A stretch of 64,000 nt of DNA from Neobacillus bataviensis (lineage in GTDB: Bacteria; Bacillota; Bacilli; Bacillales_B; DSM-18226), in assembly GCF_019969725.1 (NCBI RefSeq), contig NZ_JAHXYW010000013.1, positions 92,097-156,096 of the forward strand, read 5' to 3'. Below, piece after piece: positions 15,844 to 24,694 of the stretch. Each line of letters starts with the position of its first letter. Position 1 is the first letter of the stretch. The notes below the pieces were generated by a model that ran no database searches, was not told the origin of the DNA, and saw only the letters and a program-made list of their open reading frames with translations. The position numbers and the translations under genes were made by a program.

Positions 15844-17538
15844 ATGAGTTTTGAAAATTATACATATGTTCGTCCGAATTTAGAAGAAGTAACAGCAAAA
15901 TTTGATACTGTGCTGGAACGCTTCAAAAATGCTGTGTCTGTCGAAGACCAAATCAAGGAAATGAACAATATTAATCAATTAAGAAATGACCTGGGAACGA
16001 TGTTCAATCTTTGTTATATCCGCCATTCGATTGATACGGAAGACGAATACTATAAGGCAGAACAGGATTATATAGATGAAATTCAGCCTGAGGTTGAAGG
16101 TTTAGTATCCAAGTATTATCAATCATTAGTGGATTCTAAATTCCGTACAGAGCTTGAAGAAAAACTTGGTAAACAGCTTTTTGCACTTGCTGAAGGCCAG
16201 CTTAAGACTTTCAAACCTGAAATTGTTTCACTCCTTCAGAAGGAAAATCGACTTTCAACTGAATATACGAAGCTGATCGCTTCTGCAAAAATTTTTTTTG
16301 ATGGGGAAGAAAGAACACTTGCTCAGCTGGAGCCGTTTACTCAAGTTACGGATCGAGAGACGAGAAAACAAGCCAATGGAGCGAAATTTAATTTTTTAGC
16401 TGAACATGAAGCAGAATTAGACCGTATTTTTGATGATCTTGTAAAGGTAAGGACAGAAATAGCCCAATCACTTGGCTATAAGAACTTTGTTGAACTTGGT
16501 TATTATCGAATGATGAGAACCGATTATAACGCGGAGATGGTTGCAAATTTCCGTGAACAAGTGAAAGATTTTATTGTTCCAATCGCTACTAAATTGAAAA
16601 AACGACAGCAGGAGCGTCTTGGTCTTGAACAATTAAAATATTATGATGAAAATTTCATTTATCAAACAGGAAATGCAACTCCAAAGGGAAGCCCGGAATG
16701 GATTATCGAAAACGGGCAAAAAATGTATGAAGACCTTTCGAAAGAAACAGGAGAATTTTTCAGCTTTATGCAGGAAAATAATTTAATGGACCTTGTTGCC
16801 AAGAAAGGAAAAGCAGGCGGGGGCTATTGCACGTATATAGAAAATTATAAGGCGCCGTTTATTTTTTCTAATTTCAATGGTACCTCCGGGGATATTGATG
16901 TTCTAACACATGAAGCCGGCCATGCTTTTCAGGTTTATTCAAGCCGTCATTTTGAAATACCTGAATATTATTGGCCAACCTATGAAGCTTGTGAAATTCA
17001 TTCGATGAGTATGGAATTTTTCACCTGGCCGTGGATGGAGCTATTCTTTAAAGAAGATACCGATAAGTATAAGTTTTCTCATTTAAGTGACGCATTATTA
17101 TTCCTGCCATATGGTGTTTCAGTGGATGAATTCCAGCATTGGGTATATGAAAATCCGACAGCTTCACCAGAGGAAAGGAAGCAGGCTTGGCGAGAAATTG
17201 AGAAAAAATATACACCGCATAAAGATTATGATGGAAATGATTATTTAGAAAAGGGCGGCTTCTGGCAGCGTCAGAGTCATATTTATAATTCACCTTTCTA
17301 TTATATCGATTATACTTTGGCACAAATTTGTGCTTTCCAATTCTGGAAGCGTTCTAGAGAAAATCAAGAAGAAGCCTGGGAGGATTATGTAAACCTTTGT
17401 AAGCTTGGCGGAAGCATGTCCTTTACAAAGCTTGTCAAGGCTGCTCATTTAATTTCTCCATTTGAAAACGGCTGCGTTGAATCTGTCATTAGTGAGATTG
17501 AAAAATGGTTAAATTCTATTGAAGATAAAAAGCTGTAA
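15844..17538 (+). CDS. M3-family oligoendopeptidase (PepF-like)
   Basis: Cytosolic zinc oligopeptidase of 564 residues. The thimet-type zinc motif HEAGH is at residues 356-360 (in VLTHEAGHAFQVY), with a downstream glutamate ligand in EACEIHSMSMEFF. SFDGTSGD-like context (NFNGTSGDIDVL) precedes it. It degrades short peptides. The open frame reaches back to 15757 through the mhqR terminator; ATG 15844 has the RBS AAAGGGGATG and begins MSFENYTYVRPN as expected. It occupies the place of motB-motA in B. subtilis. Terminator follows. Confidence 0.92.
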   Translation: MSFENYTYVRPNLEEVTAKFDTVLERFKNAVSVEDQIKEMNNINQLRNDLGTMFNLCYIRHSIDTEDEYYKAEQDYIDEIQPEVEGLVSKYYQSLVDSKFRTELEEKLGKQLFALAEGQLKTFKPEIVSLLQKENRLSTEYTKLIASAKIFFDGEERTLAQLEPFTQVTDRETRKQANGAKFNFLAEHEAELDRIFDDLVKVRTEIAQSLGYKNFVELGYYRMMRTDYNAEMVANFREQVKDFIVPIATKLKKRQQERLGLEQLKYYDENFIYQTGNATPKGSPEWIIENGQKMYEDLSKETGEFFSFMQENNLMDLVAKKGKAGGGYCTYIENYKAPFIFSNFNGTSGDIDVLTHEAGHAFQVYSSRHFEIPEYYWPTYEACEIHSMSMEFFTWPWMELFFKEDTDKYKFSHLSDALLFLPYGVSVDEFQHWVYENPTASPEERKQAWREIEKKYTPHKDYDGNDYLEKGGFWQRQSHIYNSPFYYIDYTLAQICAFQFWKRSRENQEEAWEDYVNLCKLGGSMSFTKLVKAAHLISPFENGCVESVISEIEKWLNSIEDKKL

Positions 17539-17548
17539 TTTTACATTA

Positions 17549-17582
17549 AAAAAGCGAAGCCGTATTAGGGCTTCGCTTTTGT
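17549..17582. terminator. Bidirectional terminator between pepF-like gene and clpE
   Basis: AAAAGCGAAGCC pairs with GGCTTCGCTTTT (17550-17561 with 17569-17580), with A and T runs on the two sides. Serves both convergent genes. Confidence 0.88.
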
Positions 17583-17583
17583 A

Positions 17584-19731
17584 TTATGAACCTGCAACCA
17601 CTGTTGACACAACCCGTAATTCCTCGCCTTCCATTACTGCCATTAACTTTTTCGCATCAGGCTGTTCAAGAATATAATCTGCAATTTTATCCTCGAGCTG
17701 TTCTTGAATGACCCGACGAAGTGGACGAGCGCCAAAAGTAGGGTGGTAGCCCAACTCAGCTAATTTTTCTTTAACTTCAGTGGTAATTGTTAATTCCATG
17801 TTTTGGTCTTTTAGTGTTTCTTGTAAATCATTAATCATTAGTTCAACGATAGTCAAAATGTGTGGTCTTCCCAATGAATTAAATTCAATGATCCCGTCAA
17901 AACGATTCAAGAATTCAGGCTTAAAGAAGCTCCCAAGTGAATCAAGAACACTTGCCTCTTCAACCGCTTCATTTGTTCCAAAGCCGACATGAACGGTTTT
18001 GTGGCCGACTCCGGCATTACTTGTCATAATAATTACTGTGTCTTTAAAGCTTACAATTCTGCCCTGACTGTCTGTTAAACGGCCGTCCTCAAGAATTTGC
18101 AGGAACATATGCTGGACATCCGGATGCGCCTTTTCGATTTCATCCAATAAAATGATACTATACGGATTCCTGCGAACCTTTTCGGTGAGTTGTCCTGCTT
18201 CATCATGACCTACATATCCAGGCGGTGAACCAATTAATTTTGAGACACTGTGTTTTTCCATGTATTCACTCATGTCAAGGCGGATCATCGAATCCTTCGT
18301 GCCGAATAATTCCTCGGCTAGTGTTTTAGTTAATTCTGTTTTACCTACTCCTGTTGGACCGACAAATAGGAAAGAGCCAATTGGGCGATGTTTTGACTTT
18401 AAGCCAGCGCGGCTGCGTCTAATTGCTTTTGCCACCTTTAGAACCGCTTTTTCTTGGCCTATGACTTTTTGATTCAAGTTTTCTTCTAATCTTTTCATCT
18501 TTAGTTGTTCATCTTCATGAAGTTTTCCAACAGGAATACCCGTTTTTTGTTCGATGATTTCCTGAATATTTGAAACAGTGACAACGGGTCTTTCTGTAGT
18601 TGCTGCTGAATTTAATGCCTTTTCTAGTTTTGCTTCTTCATCACGAAGCTTGGCTGCTGTTTCATAATCTTCATTTTTTAAAGCATGTTCTTTCTCAGCA
18701 GCAATCTCTTTTAGACGTGCTTCAATTTGGTCGTTGCTTTTGTAATCAGAAGCAAGATTTAATTTTGAACCCGCTTCATCCATTAAGTCAATCGCTTTAT
18801 CAGGTAAAAAGCGGTCTTGAATATAGCGCTGAGATAATTGGACACAAGCATGGATTGCTTCATTAGTATAGGTTACTTCATGGTAGTCTTCGTATTTCTT
18901 TTGGATTCCTTTTAGGATTTCAATAGCGGCTTCTTTATCAGGCTCAAGAACATGGACTGGCTGAAGGCGGCGCTCTAATGCGGAATCCTTTTCGATTTGA
19001 CGATATTCTTTTAATGTTGTAGCACCGACCACTTGCAGCTCACCTCGGGCAAGGGCAGGCTTTAATATGTTGCCAGCATCCATTGATCCTTCAGCAGAAC
19101 CGGCGCCAACTAGCAGATGTATTTCATCAATAAACAGGATAATATTTTTTCTTTCTTGTAATTCTGTAATTAGCTGTTTCATTCGTTCCTCGAATTGGCC
19201 ACGAATACCTGTATTAGCTACAAGGGAAGCGACATCAAGTAAATAAACCTCTTTATTTTGTAATTTTCCTGGTACATTTCCCTCAGCAATCTTAAGGGCA
19301 AGACCTTCAGCTATAGCCGTTTTACCAACACCGGGCTCCCCGATTAATACAGGATTATTTTTATTTCTTCTGTTTAAAATTTCAATCACGCGTTTCACTT
19401 CGTCATTACGGCCGATTACTGGGTCAATTAAACCGGCTTTAGCCATTTGCGTTAAATTTCTTCCAAATTGATCAATAAAACCGTTATGTTTTTTTGTACT
19501 TTGGGGCGCAAATTGACCATTTGAATTTGCATTTTGTGAGAAGTCTTTCGCTGTAAACAAATCTTCAAACGGGAAACCAGGGAAAGCATTCATATTTGGC
19601 CCAAAGGTTCCAATTGCTTTTTTCTCAGTTGCATAACATTCGTGACAGAGCTTCATATCCCTACGTTGTCCATTAATATTAAGAGATAATTGTACGTTTG
19701 CGTTGTTTTGATTGCATCGTTGACAAAGCAT
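17584..19731 (-). CDS. clpE: ATP-dependent Clp protease ATPase ClpE
   Basis: Hsp100 unfoldase of 715 residues that works with ClpP. An N-terminal zinc finger (C3xxC6 and C29xxC32) is the hallmark of ClpE. AAA module 1 has Walker [14 protein letters not shown] and sensor region, a UVR-type coiled segment ([22 protein letters not shown]) follows, and AAA module 2 has [14 protein letters not shown] and [10 protein letters not shown]. The ATG at 19731 has an AAGGAGG RBS. Two CtsR operators overlap and follow its promoter, so it is a heat and protein-stress gene of the CtsR regulon. Confidence 0.97.
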   Translation of the reverse strand: MLCQRCNQNNANVQLSLNINGQRRDMKLCHECYATEKKAIGTFGPNMNAFPGFPFEDLFTAKDFSQNANSNGQFAPQSTKKHNGFIDQFGRNLTQMAKAGLIDPVIGRNDEVKRVIEILNRRNKNNPVLIGEPGVGKTAIAEGLALKIAEGNVPGKLQNKEVYLLDVASLVANTGIRGQFEERMKQLITELQERKNIILFIDEIHLLVGAGSAEGSMDAGNILKPALARGELQVVGATTLKEYRQIEKDSALERRLQPVHVLEPDKEAAIEILKGIQKKYEDYHEVTYTNEAIHACVQLSQRYIQDRFLPDKAIDLMDEAGSKLNLASDYKSNDQIEARLKEIAAEKEHALKNEDYETAAKLRDEEAKLEKALNSAATTERPVVTVSNIQEIIEQKTGIPVGKLHEDEQLKMKRLEENLNQKVIGQEKAVLKVAKAIRRSRAGLKSKHRPIGSFLFVGPTGVGKTELTKTLAEELFGTKDSMIRLDMSEYMEKHSVSKLIGSPPGYVGHDEAGQLTEKVRRNPYSIILLDEIEKAHPDVQHMFLQILEDGRLTDSQGRIVSFKDTVIIMTSNAGVGHKTVHVGFGTNEAVEEASVLDSLGSFFKPEFLNRFDGIIEFNSLGRPHILTIVELMINDLQETLKDQNMELTITTEVKEKLAELGYHPTFGARPLRRVIQEQLEDKIADYILEQPDAKKLMAVMEGEELRVVSTVVAGS

Positions 19732-19772
19732 GAGTAATAACCTCCTTGTTATTAAGCTTTTATCAATTTGAC

Positions 19773-19789
19773 TTTGACTATCTTTGACC
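19773..19789 (-). promoter_or_regulatory. CtsR operator, clpE leader
   Basis: On the minus strand GGTCAAAGATAGTCAAA is a perfect CtsR heptad direct repeat (RGTCAAA-N3-RGTCAAA). It lies just downstream of the clpE -10 element. Confidence 0.9.
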
Positions 19790-19799
19790 TTATGACCAT

Positions 19800-19828
19800 A
19801 GTATACTCTGACTATTTTTGACTTTCAA
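19800..19828 (-). promoter_or_regulatory. clpE promoter with a CtsR operator in its spacer
   Basis: TTGAAA (19823-19828), a 17-base spacer and TATACT (19800-19805) on the minus strand. A second CtsR repeat, AGTCAAAAATAGTCAGA (19807-19823), fills the spacer exactly, so bound repressor would cover the promoter. Confidence 0.85.
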
Positions 19829-19920
19829 GCCGTTTGCTTATAGTAAATCTTAACAATCGAGGAAAAAGCTCGTCTTAGTTCGTCCCTCCATACATATATT
19901 GTTGATAAGGGGGGGATGGT

Positions 19921-20970
19921 GTGAAGCGGAATTGGGCAGCAGCCTTTCAAATTGCAGCAGTCTATGTGGGGACTGTTGTTGGTGCAGGTTTCGCCACTGG
20001 AAAAGAAATCGTAGAATTTTTTTCTCGATTTGGTTTCTTTGGCTTTATAAGTATATTAATGAGCGGGTATTTCTTTGTGGCAATTGGCTCTAAGATGATG
20101 CGAATGGCTGCTCAGATTGAGGCAAAATCCTACCAGGAGTTTAATGAATACCTATTTGGTAAATGGCCGAGCCGGCTCATCAATGTTTTTATGCTATTGA
20201 TGCTGCTTGGGGTAAGTGCAGTTATGCTCGCAGGGGCTGGGGCAGTATTTGAGGAGCAGCTGGGGCTTCCTAAAACAGTTGGGGTATTTCTTACGATATT
20301 TCTCTCCTTTATTGTCATGTTAATTGGCACCAAGGGTCTTTTTGCTGTGAATACATTTGTTGTACCGCTAATGATTTCCTTCAGCTTAATATTAATGGTT
20401 TATTCATTACGAATGCCGCATTTTTTGGGACAATTTTTATTTATTCCCCATGCTGACGATGGCTGGAAGAGTGTCGTGGCACCATTTTCGTATGTGGCTT
20501 TGAATCTGGGGTTAGCACAGGCTGTGTTAGTGCCAGTAGCAACTGAGATAAAAGATGATTGGACGATTAAGTGGGGAGGAATTCTTGGTGGACTTGCACT
20601 AACTCTTATATTAATAGCAAGCCATTTAACGTTGATTATGCTGCCAAACCTGGAATTGTATGACATTCCGATGGCGATCATTATGAAAAATTTAGCCCCG
20701 TTTTTTTATTGGATTTTTGTGGTCGTTATCTATGGAGAAATTTTTACTTCGGTCATTGGAAATGTCTTTGGTCTTGACCGTCAGCTGAAACAGTATATGA
20801 ATATTCCCACAATTGGATCAGTAACGGGGATTTTTGCCATTTCCTACCTCATAAGTCTGGTAAATTATAGTACGCTGTTATCATATTTATATCCATTGTT
20901 TGGTTATATTTGTATGACCTTCTTTGTATTACTTTGGATGAAGCCATTTACTGCAAATGAAAGAAAATAG
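19921..20970 (+). CDS. ykvI: YkvI-family membrane transporter
   Basis: Integral membrane protein of 349 residues with about ten predicted helices, first one VYVGTVVGAGFATGKEI. The GTVVGAGFATG segment resembles the first-helix motif of APC-type transporters. Substrate is unknown in B. subtilis as well. It starts at GTG 19921 with an AAGGGGGGAT RBS and is divergent from clpE, as in B. subtilis. A frame overlapping its start from 19899 is a shadow. Confidence 0.85.
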   Translation: MKRNWAAAFQIAAVYVGTVVGAGFATGKEIVEFFSRFGFFGFISILMSGYFFVAIGSKMMRMAAQIEAKSYQEFNEYLFGKWPSRLINVFMLLMLLGVSAVMLAGAGAVFEEQLGLPKTVGVFLTIFLSFIVMLIGTKGLFAVNTFVVPLMISFSLILMVYSLRMPHFLGQFLFIPHADDGWKSVVAPFSYVALNLGLAQAVLVPVATEIKDDWTIKWGGILGGLALTLILIASHLTLIMLPNLELYDIPMAIIMKNLAPFFYWIFVVVIYGEIFTSVIGNVFGLDRQLKQYMNIPTIGSVTGIFAISYLISLVNYSTLLSYLYPLFGYICMTFFVLLWMKPFTANERK

Positions 20971-21000
20971 ACAGCTATTCGACACTGAATAGCTGTCTTC
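20969..21000. terminator. Hairpin between convergent ykvI and CPBP gene
   Basis: AGACAGCTATTC pairs with GAATAGCTGTCT around a 6-base loop. Flanking T tracts are short on both strands, so efficiency is uncertain. Confidence 0.6.
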
Positions 21001-21615
21001 CTATTGGAGGGGAAAAATAATGAATATCATAATATCAAAAATGATATGGGATACAATGACTAGTGGCATGCTTTTTTTCCAAAAATATAAGCAACCCCAC
21101 ACAAATCCAGATATAAATGCGGCAAACACTAATAAAAAGGACCCTGAATAAATATGTACCGAGGCATACAATAATGAGGCAGTTAATATACTGACAATCG
21201 CCCCTAAATGCTTCGATAATCTTTTTTGAACAAATCCACGCCAGAAAAATTCTTCGCCTGGTGCAGCAACGAAAACCAGGGCCAGATACTGCCAAAATAA
21301 GGAGGGGGCAAACCATTTATAAAGTTTATTCAATCCGTTTTTAAAAGGAAGATGTAAGAATTCAAGGGCGTGATAACCCAGCCAAAAAACAACATATAAT
21401 AGAAGCCCGGATATGGCGCCAAAAAAGATATATTTAATAAAGGATGCTTTATCATCAACATCTCCTTGAAACATTGCATAAACAATTAATATTAGTAAAG
21501 ACCCAGAAAAGATATACCAAAATATGGCTTTATCGTGGAAAGAAAAGAGAATAAGTAAATGGGCGATTAATATCCCAATCACGAGGCGCATGTCCATGAA
21601 GATGTTCTTAATCAT
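21001..21615 (-). CDS. CPBP-family intramembrane metalloprotease
   Basis: Membrane protein of 204 residues with six to seven helices. The conserved CPBP/CAAX motif EEFFWRGFVQKRL gives the catalytic glutamates, and a His-containing later helix (VSHIIFDIMIFII) supplies the second motif. Family members are CAAX-prenyl-protease-like enzymes or are linked to bacteriocin immunity; no substrate can be inferred. ATG 21615 has an AAAGGAG RBS. No bacteriocin gene is seen next to it. Confidence 0.85.
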   Translation of the reverse strand: MIKNIFMDMRLVIGILIAHLLILFSFHDKAIFWYIFSGSLLILIVYAMFQGDVDDKASFIKYIFFGAISGLLLYVVFWLGYHALEFLHLPFKNGLNKLYKWFAPSLFWQYLALVFVAAPGEEFFWRGFVQKRLSKHLGAIVSILTASLLYASVHIYSGSFLLVFAAFISGFVWGCLYFWKKSMPLVIVSHIIFDIMIFIIFPLQ

Positions 21616-21725
21616 AGTTAACTCCTTTGAACTTCAATAAATTTATTATCATTAAACATTTTATCCAATTCCGTTAATAAGAACATAAAAAATTGAAAAA
21701 AATAATTAGGAAAGGAGTGAGAGAT

Positions 21726-21845
21726 ATGAGTAAATCGCAAAGTCAGCAAGAGAGGGAATGGACTGTTAGAAAACAGGATCAAAATCCTCACGGAAAAGTA
21801 AAATCATTAAAACAATTATCGAAAGAAACAGGGCAGAGTAAATAG
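21726..21845 (+). CDS. Small 39-aa basic protein
   Basis: A short gene beginning MSKSQSQQEREWTV and ending SKETGQSK, very hydrophilic, with an excellent RBS (AAAGGAGTGAG, 21715-21721) and its own terminator. The centre NPHGKVKSLKQL looks conserved in type with small proteins of other Bacillaceae (from memory, not verified), and I know of no function. It is divergent from the CPBP gene. Confidence 0.7.
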   Translation: MSKSQSQQEREWTVRKQDQNPHGKVKSLKQLSKETGQSK

Positions 21846-21856
21846 TACAAAAAAGA

Positions 21857-21882
21857 AAAGGCAGTGGGTAGACTGCCTTTTC
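21857..21882. terminator. Bidirectional terminator between the 39-aa gene and ykvS
   Basis: AAAAGGCAGT-GGGTAG-ACTGCCTTTT, with an A run to the left and TTTTCT to the right. Confidence 0.85.
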
Positions 21883-21897
21883 TACTGAACTATCAAA

Positions 21898-22086
21898 TTA
21901 AAAAGCGCTTTCTTTTACAACTCTATAATTTTTATGATTGACAACAGTACGTTGGTCCAATTCTAAATCACGGTAATTATCCATATATGTTAGGTCGACT
22001 ATAACAGAATTTTCATTTACTTTTTCTACTATTCCTTGTAGGCCACCACGGAATTCAATAATATTCCCTACTTCTGCTTTCTTCAT
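21898..22086 (-). CDS. ykvS: YkvS-like DUF2187 protein
   Basis: Small protein of 62 residues with an SH3-like/KOW-type fold pattern: VGNIIEFRGGLQGIVEKVNENSVIVDLTYM followed by a basic strand (VVNHKNYRVV). DUF2187 members are uncharacterised. AAAGGAGAGAG precedes the ATG. Its place after clpE-ykvI fits the B. subtilis order. Confidence 0.85.
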   Translation of the reverse strand: MKKAEVGNIIEFRGGLQGIVEKVNENSVIVDLTYMDNYRDLELDQRTVVNHKNYRVVKESAF

Positions 22087-22238
22087 TTAGTCTCTCTCCT
22101 TTGCCTAAAAGCGTTATATGAAATCCATTTAAATAACAGTTTGCACTACTTTTCTTAATTCGTAAAGCCCTTTATTTGACAATTTCGTTAATTCTTTGTA
22201 AGTATTTGATTATATGTAGGAAAATTTGAAAGAAGAAA

Positions 22239-22252
22239 AGAAAACGCTCTCA
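22239..22252 (+). promoter_or_regulatory. cre-like site upstream of the 64-aa gene/moxR operon
   Basis: AGAAAACGCTCTCA matches the CcpA consensus TGWNANCGNTNWCA except at the first base. It lies 64 bases before the start of the 64-aa gene. Confidence 0.4.
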
Positions 22253-22315
22253 ATTTGACTTAATCAATTCCAGATACGATAAAATAGATAGAGATAAAGG
22301 GTGGTGTATTTTGCA

Positions 22316-22510
22316 ATGAGTGAAGAAATGATTACTGAAATTTTAGATCGCTTGATGACAGGAGATTTGTCTGAGTACTACGTCAAAAATGAAGATTTTA
22401 TGGAATTTCGCCAAGTCCTAGTAAAACGAAAAGATTTTAAACATTTCCGCGGCATTGGCCAAAGAGGCGGCGATGTTTTATATCAATATTTAAAAGAACC
22501 AAGAAGTTAA
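22316..22510 (+). CDS. Hypothetical 64-aa protein upstream of moxR
   Basis: Starts at ATG 22316 (MSEEMITEILDRLMTGDL) with the RBS GGTGGTG; the longer frame from 22301 starts within that RBS. Mostly helical and charged, with a C-terminal basic segment (FKHFRGIGQRGGDVLYQYL). No family recognised. It lies 43 bases before moxR in the same orientation with no terminator between, so it may be the first gene of that operon. Confidence 0.7.
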   Translation: MSEEMITEILDRLMTGDLSEYYVKNEDFMEFRQVLVKRKDFKHFRGIGQRGGDVLYQYLKEPRS

Positions 22511-22553
22511 GCAGAAGCTTCAAAAATACAGAGATTTTTTAGGGGAGACAGGG

Positions 22554-23504
22554 ATGGCTTTAACTGAAAAAATAGTTCAATTAAAAAATGAAATCAGCAA
22601 AGTGATTGTTGGAAAGGATATGGAGGTAGAATTAATGGCCATATCTTTATTATTTAATGGGCATATTTTGCTTGAAAGTGTGCCCGGGACTGGTAAAACA
22701 TTGCTTGCTAAGAGTTTCGCTACTGCAATTGGCGGGGAATTTTCACGAATTCAATTTACCCCGGATGTTTTACCGAGTGATGTAACTGGGATTCAATTTT
22801 TTAATCCGAAGGTGCAAGAGTTTGAATTGCGACCTGGCCCAATAAAGGCAAATATCGTATTAGCCGATGAAATAAATCGGGCAACACCAAGAACGCAGTC
22901 CAGTTTATTAGAAGTAATGGAAGAGAGACAAGTAACAATCGACGGTGAAACGGTTCCATTACCGGAACCCTTCATGGTCATTGCTACACAAAATCCAGTC
23001 GAATCACAACAAGGAACATTTGCATTGCCAGTGGCGCAAATGGATCGGTTCTTTATCAAAATAAAAATTGGTTACCCTGTCTATGAAGATGAAAAAAGAA
23101 TCATGCACATTCATCGGGGCGATAAGGAAATTATCGCTATTGAACAAGTTTTTTCAAATGAAGAAATAGAAGAATTAAAGGATTCCATCAAAAATATCCA
23201 TTTATCAAGTGAAATGGAGGATTATTTGCTTAAAATTATTCGAAAAACGAGAGAGAATAATAGTATTGAACTAGGCGTGAGCCCAAGAGGAACTTTAGCC
23301 TTAATGAGGGCATCACAGGGAAAAGCATTGTTAAACGGCCGTACATTTGTTACCCCTGAGGATGTGAAACAAGTAGCACCATTTGTGTTAGGTCATCGGA
23401 TTTACTTGTCCATTGAAGGGTCATTAACCAAAACACCTGAAACTATTATTACGGAAATTCTTGATTCAACTCCTGTTCCAGTTGAAGCGGGGGCTAATGG
23501 ATGA
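22554..23504 (+). CDS. MoxR-family AAA ATPase
   Basis: AAA+ ATPase of 316 residues, usually a chaperone-like maturation factor working with DUF58 proteins. Walker A is SVPGTGKTLLAKS, Walker B VLADEINRATPRTQ, sensor 1 ATQNPVE, with the arginine-rich lid SPRGTLALMRASQG. Its ATGA stop-start overlap with the DUF58 gene indicates translational coupling. B. subtilis YeaC is the probable counterpart. Confidence 0.93.
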   Translation: MALTEKIVQLKNEISKVIVGKDMEVELMAISLLFNGHILLESVPGTGKTLLAKSFATAIGGEFSRIQFTPDVLPSDVTGIQFFNPKVQEFELRPGPIKANIVLADEINRATPRTQSSLLEVMEERQVTIDGETVPLPEPFMVIATQNPVESQQGTFALPVAQMDRFFIKIKIGYPVYEDEKRIMHIHRGDKEIIAIEQVFSNEEIEELKDSIKNIHLSSEMEDYLLKIIRKTRENNSIELGVSPRGTLALMRASQGKALLNGRTFVTPEDVKQVAPFVLGHRIYLSIEGSLTKTPETIITEILDSTPVPVEAGANG

Positions 23505-24694
23505 TTTGGAACAAGTATTTAGTGGAAGAACGGAAGATTCAGGGTATAAACGGGGTAGCCATTTTATTAATCTTTGTAAGCCTTTATATGCAGTCAAAAT
23601 TAGTTTTATATTTAGCAGTCTTTTTTTTAACTGTCAGCATTGCAAATCAGCTTTATTTAAAAAGAGTTGGGGAAGGGGTTTCCATAGATAATATACCCGA
23701 AAAAAAACGCCTTTTTATTAATGGAAAGAGCGAATGGACAATAACCATTCAAAACGGCGGGTTTCCCATTTTAAAAGGGGAGTTAAAGGTTTTCTTCGAT
23801 CACTTTGTTGCACCGGAGAGCAGCCAGATAGAATCCAATCTTTTTATGTATGAAATTTCTGTCCCTTTTTCCATTTACACGAAGAAGACAAAACAAATTA
23901 GGATCCCTTTTACGGCGAAAATGAGAGGAATAGCAAAAATCCGCAAGCTTGAAATACATATACCCAGCCTTTTTGGTTTTGGGGAAACCGTCTTGGAATC
24001 CAAGTATTTTCTCAAACAGCTGGCCATTGTTTATCCGGAACCATTACCCGTAAAGGGCTTAACTGAGCAAATGTCAATTCTTCAAGGGACAAATGCTGTA
24101 CCTCAATCACTTTATGAGGACCGTCTCGGACCGGTCGGAACAAGGGATTATGTACCATCAGACAGCTTTAACAAGGTTCATTGGAAAGCCAGTGCTAAAA
24201 GCCAAACGTTACAAACTAAAATCTATGAAACCGTTTCGGAAATAGGTTGGAATATGGCCTTAAATGTTTCCAATGGTCATTCCATTACAGGCAGCCTTGA
24301 AAAATTACTTAGTAGTATAACGGAGTTTGCCTATTACGCCTATAAAAGGAATATCCCCTATTCTTTATGCATTAACGTTCGAACGGCTGGAAACACCCCT
24401 TTCCTATATCTTGCAAAAGGAGGAGGTAAAGAGCATTTGCAAAAGGTTTTAGAAACACTTTCTTCAATTAATCTGCAAAATACTAGCATGCCATATGACC
24501 AAATGCTATCGTTCTTTAAAAACCATCTACCGGAACAACCATTCTTTATCCATGCAGGAAATCGGAAGGATACAACGAATAAATTGTTATTTGATATGGG
24601 CAAAAGAGGGATCCGATTGTTTGAACTATTTATTGAAGATGAGCAAGGTGTTCTAAGAGGATTGGAAAATCGGAATGAGAGAAGGCTTTTATGA
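23501..24694 (+). CDS. DUF58 membrane-anchored protein (YeaD-like)
   Basis: 397 residues. Two membrane segments near the N-terminus (about 14-60, AILLIFVSLYMQ...LAVFFLTVSIAN) are followed by a long cytoplasmic part containing the DUF58 block: GTRDYVPSDSFNKVHWKASAKSQTLQTK. DUF58 resembles a von Willebrand A-type fold and is the usual partner of MoxR ATPases. Overlaps moxR and the next gene by 4 bases each (ATGA). Confidence 0.88.
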   Translation: MIWNKYLVEERKIQGINGVAILLIFVSLYMQSKLVLYLAVFFLTVSIANQLYLKRVGEGVSIDNIPEKKRLFINGKSEWTITIQNGGFPILKGELKVFFDHFVAPESSQIESNLFMYEISVPFSIYTKKTKQIRIPFTAKMRGIAKIRKLEIHIPSLFGFGETVLESKYFLKQLAIVYPEPLPVKGLTEQMSILQGTNAVPQSLYEDRLGPVGTRDYVPSDSFNKVHWKASAKSQTLQTKIYETVSEIGWNMALNVSNGHSITGSLEKLLSSITEFAYYAYKRNIPYSLCINVRTAGNTPFLYLAKGGGKEHLQKVLETLSSINLQNTSMPYDQMLSFFKNHLPEQPFFIHAGNRKDTTNKLLFDMGKRGIRLFELFIEDEQGVLRGLENRNERRLL

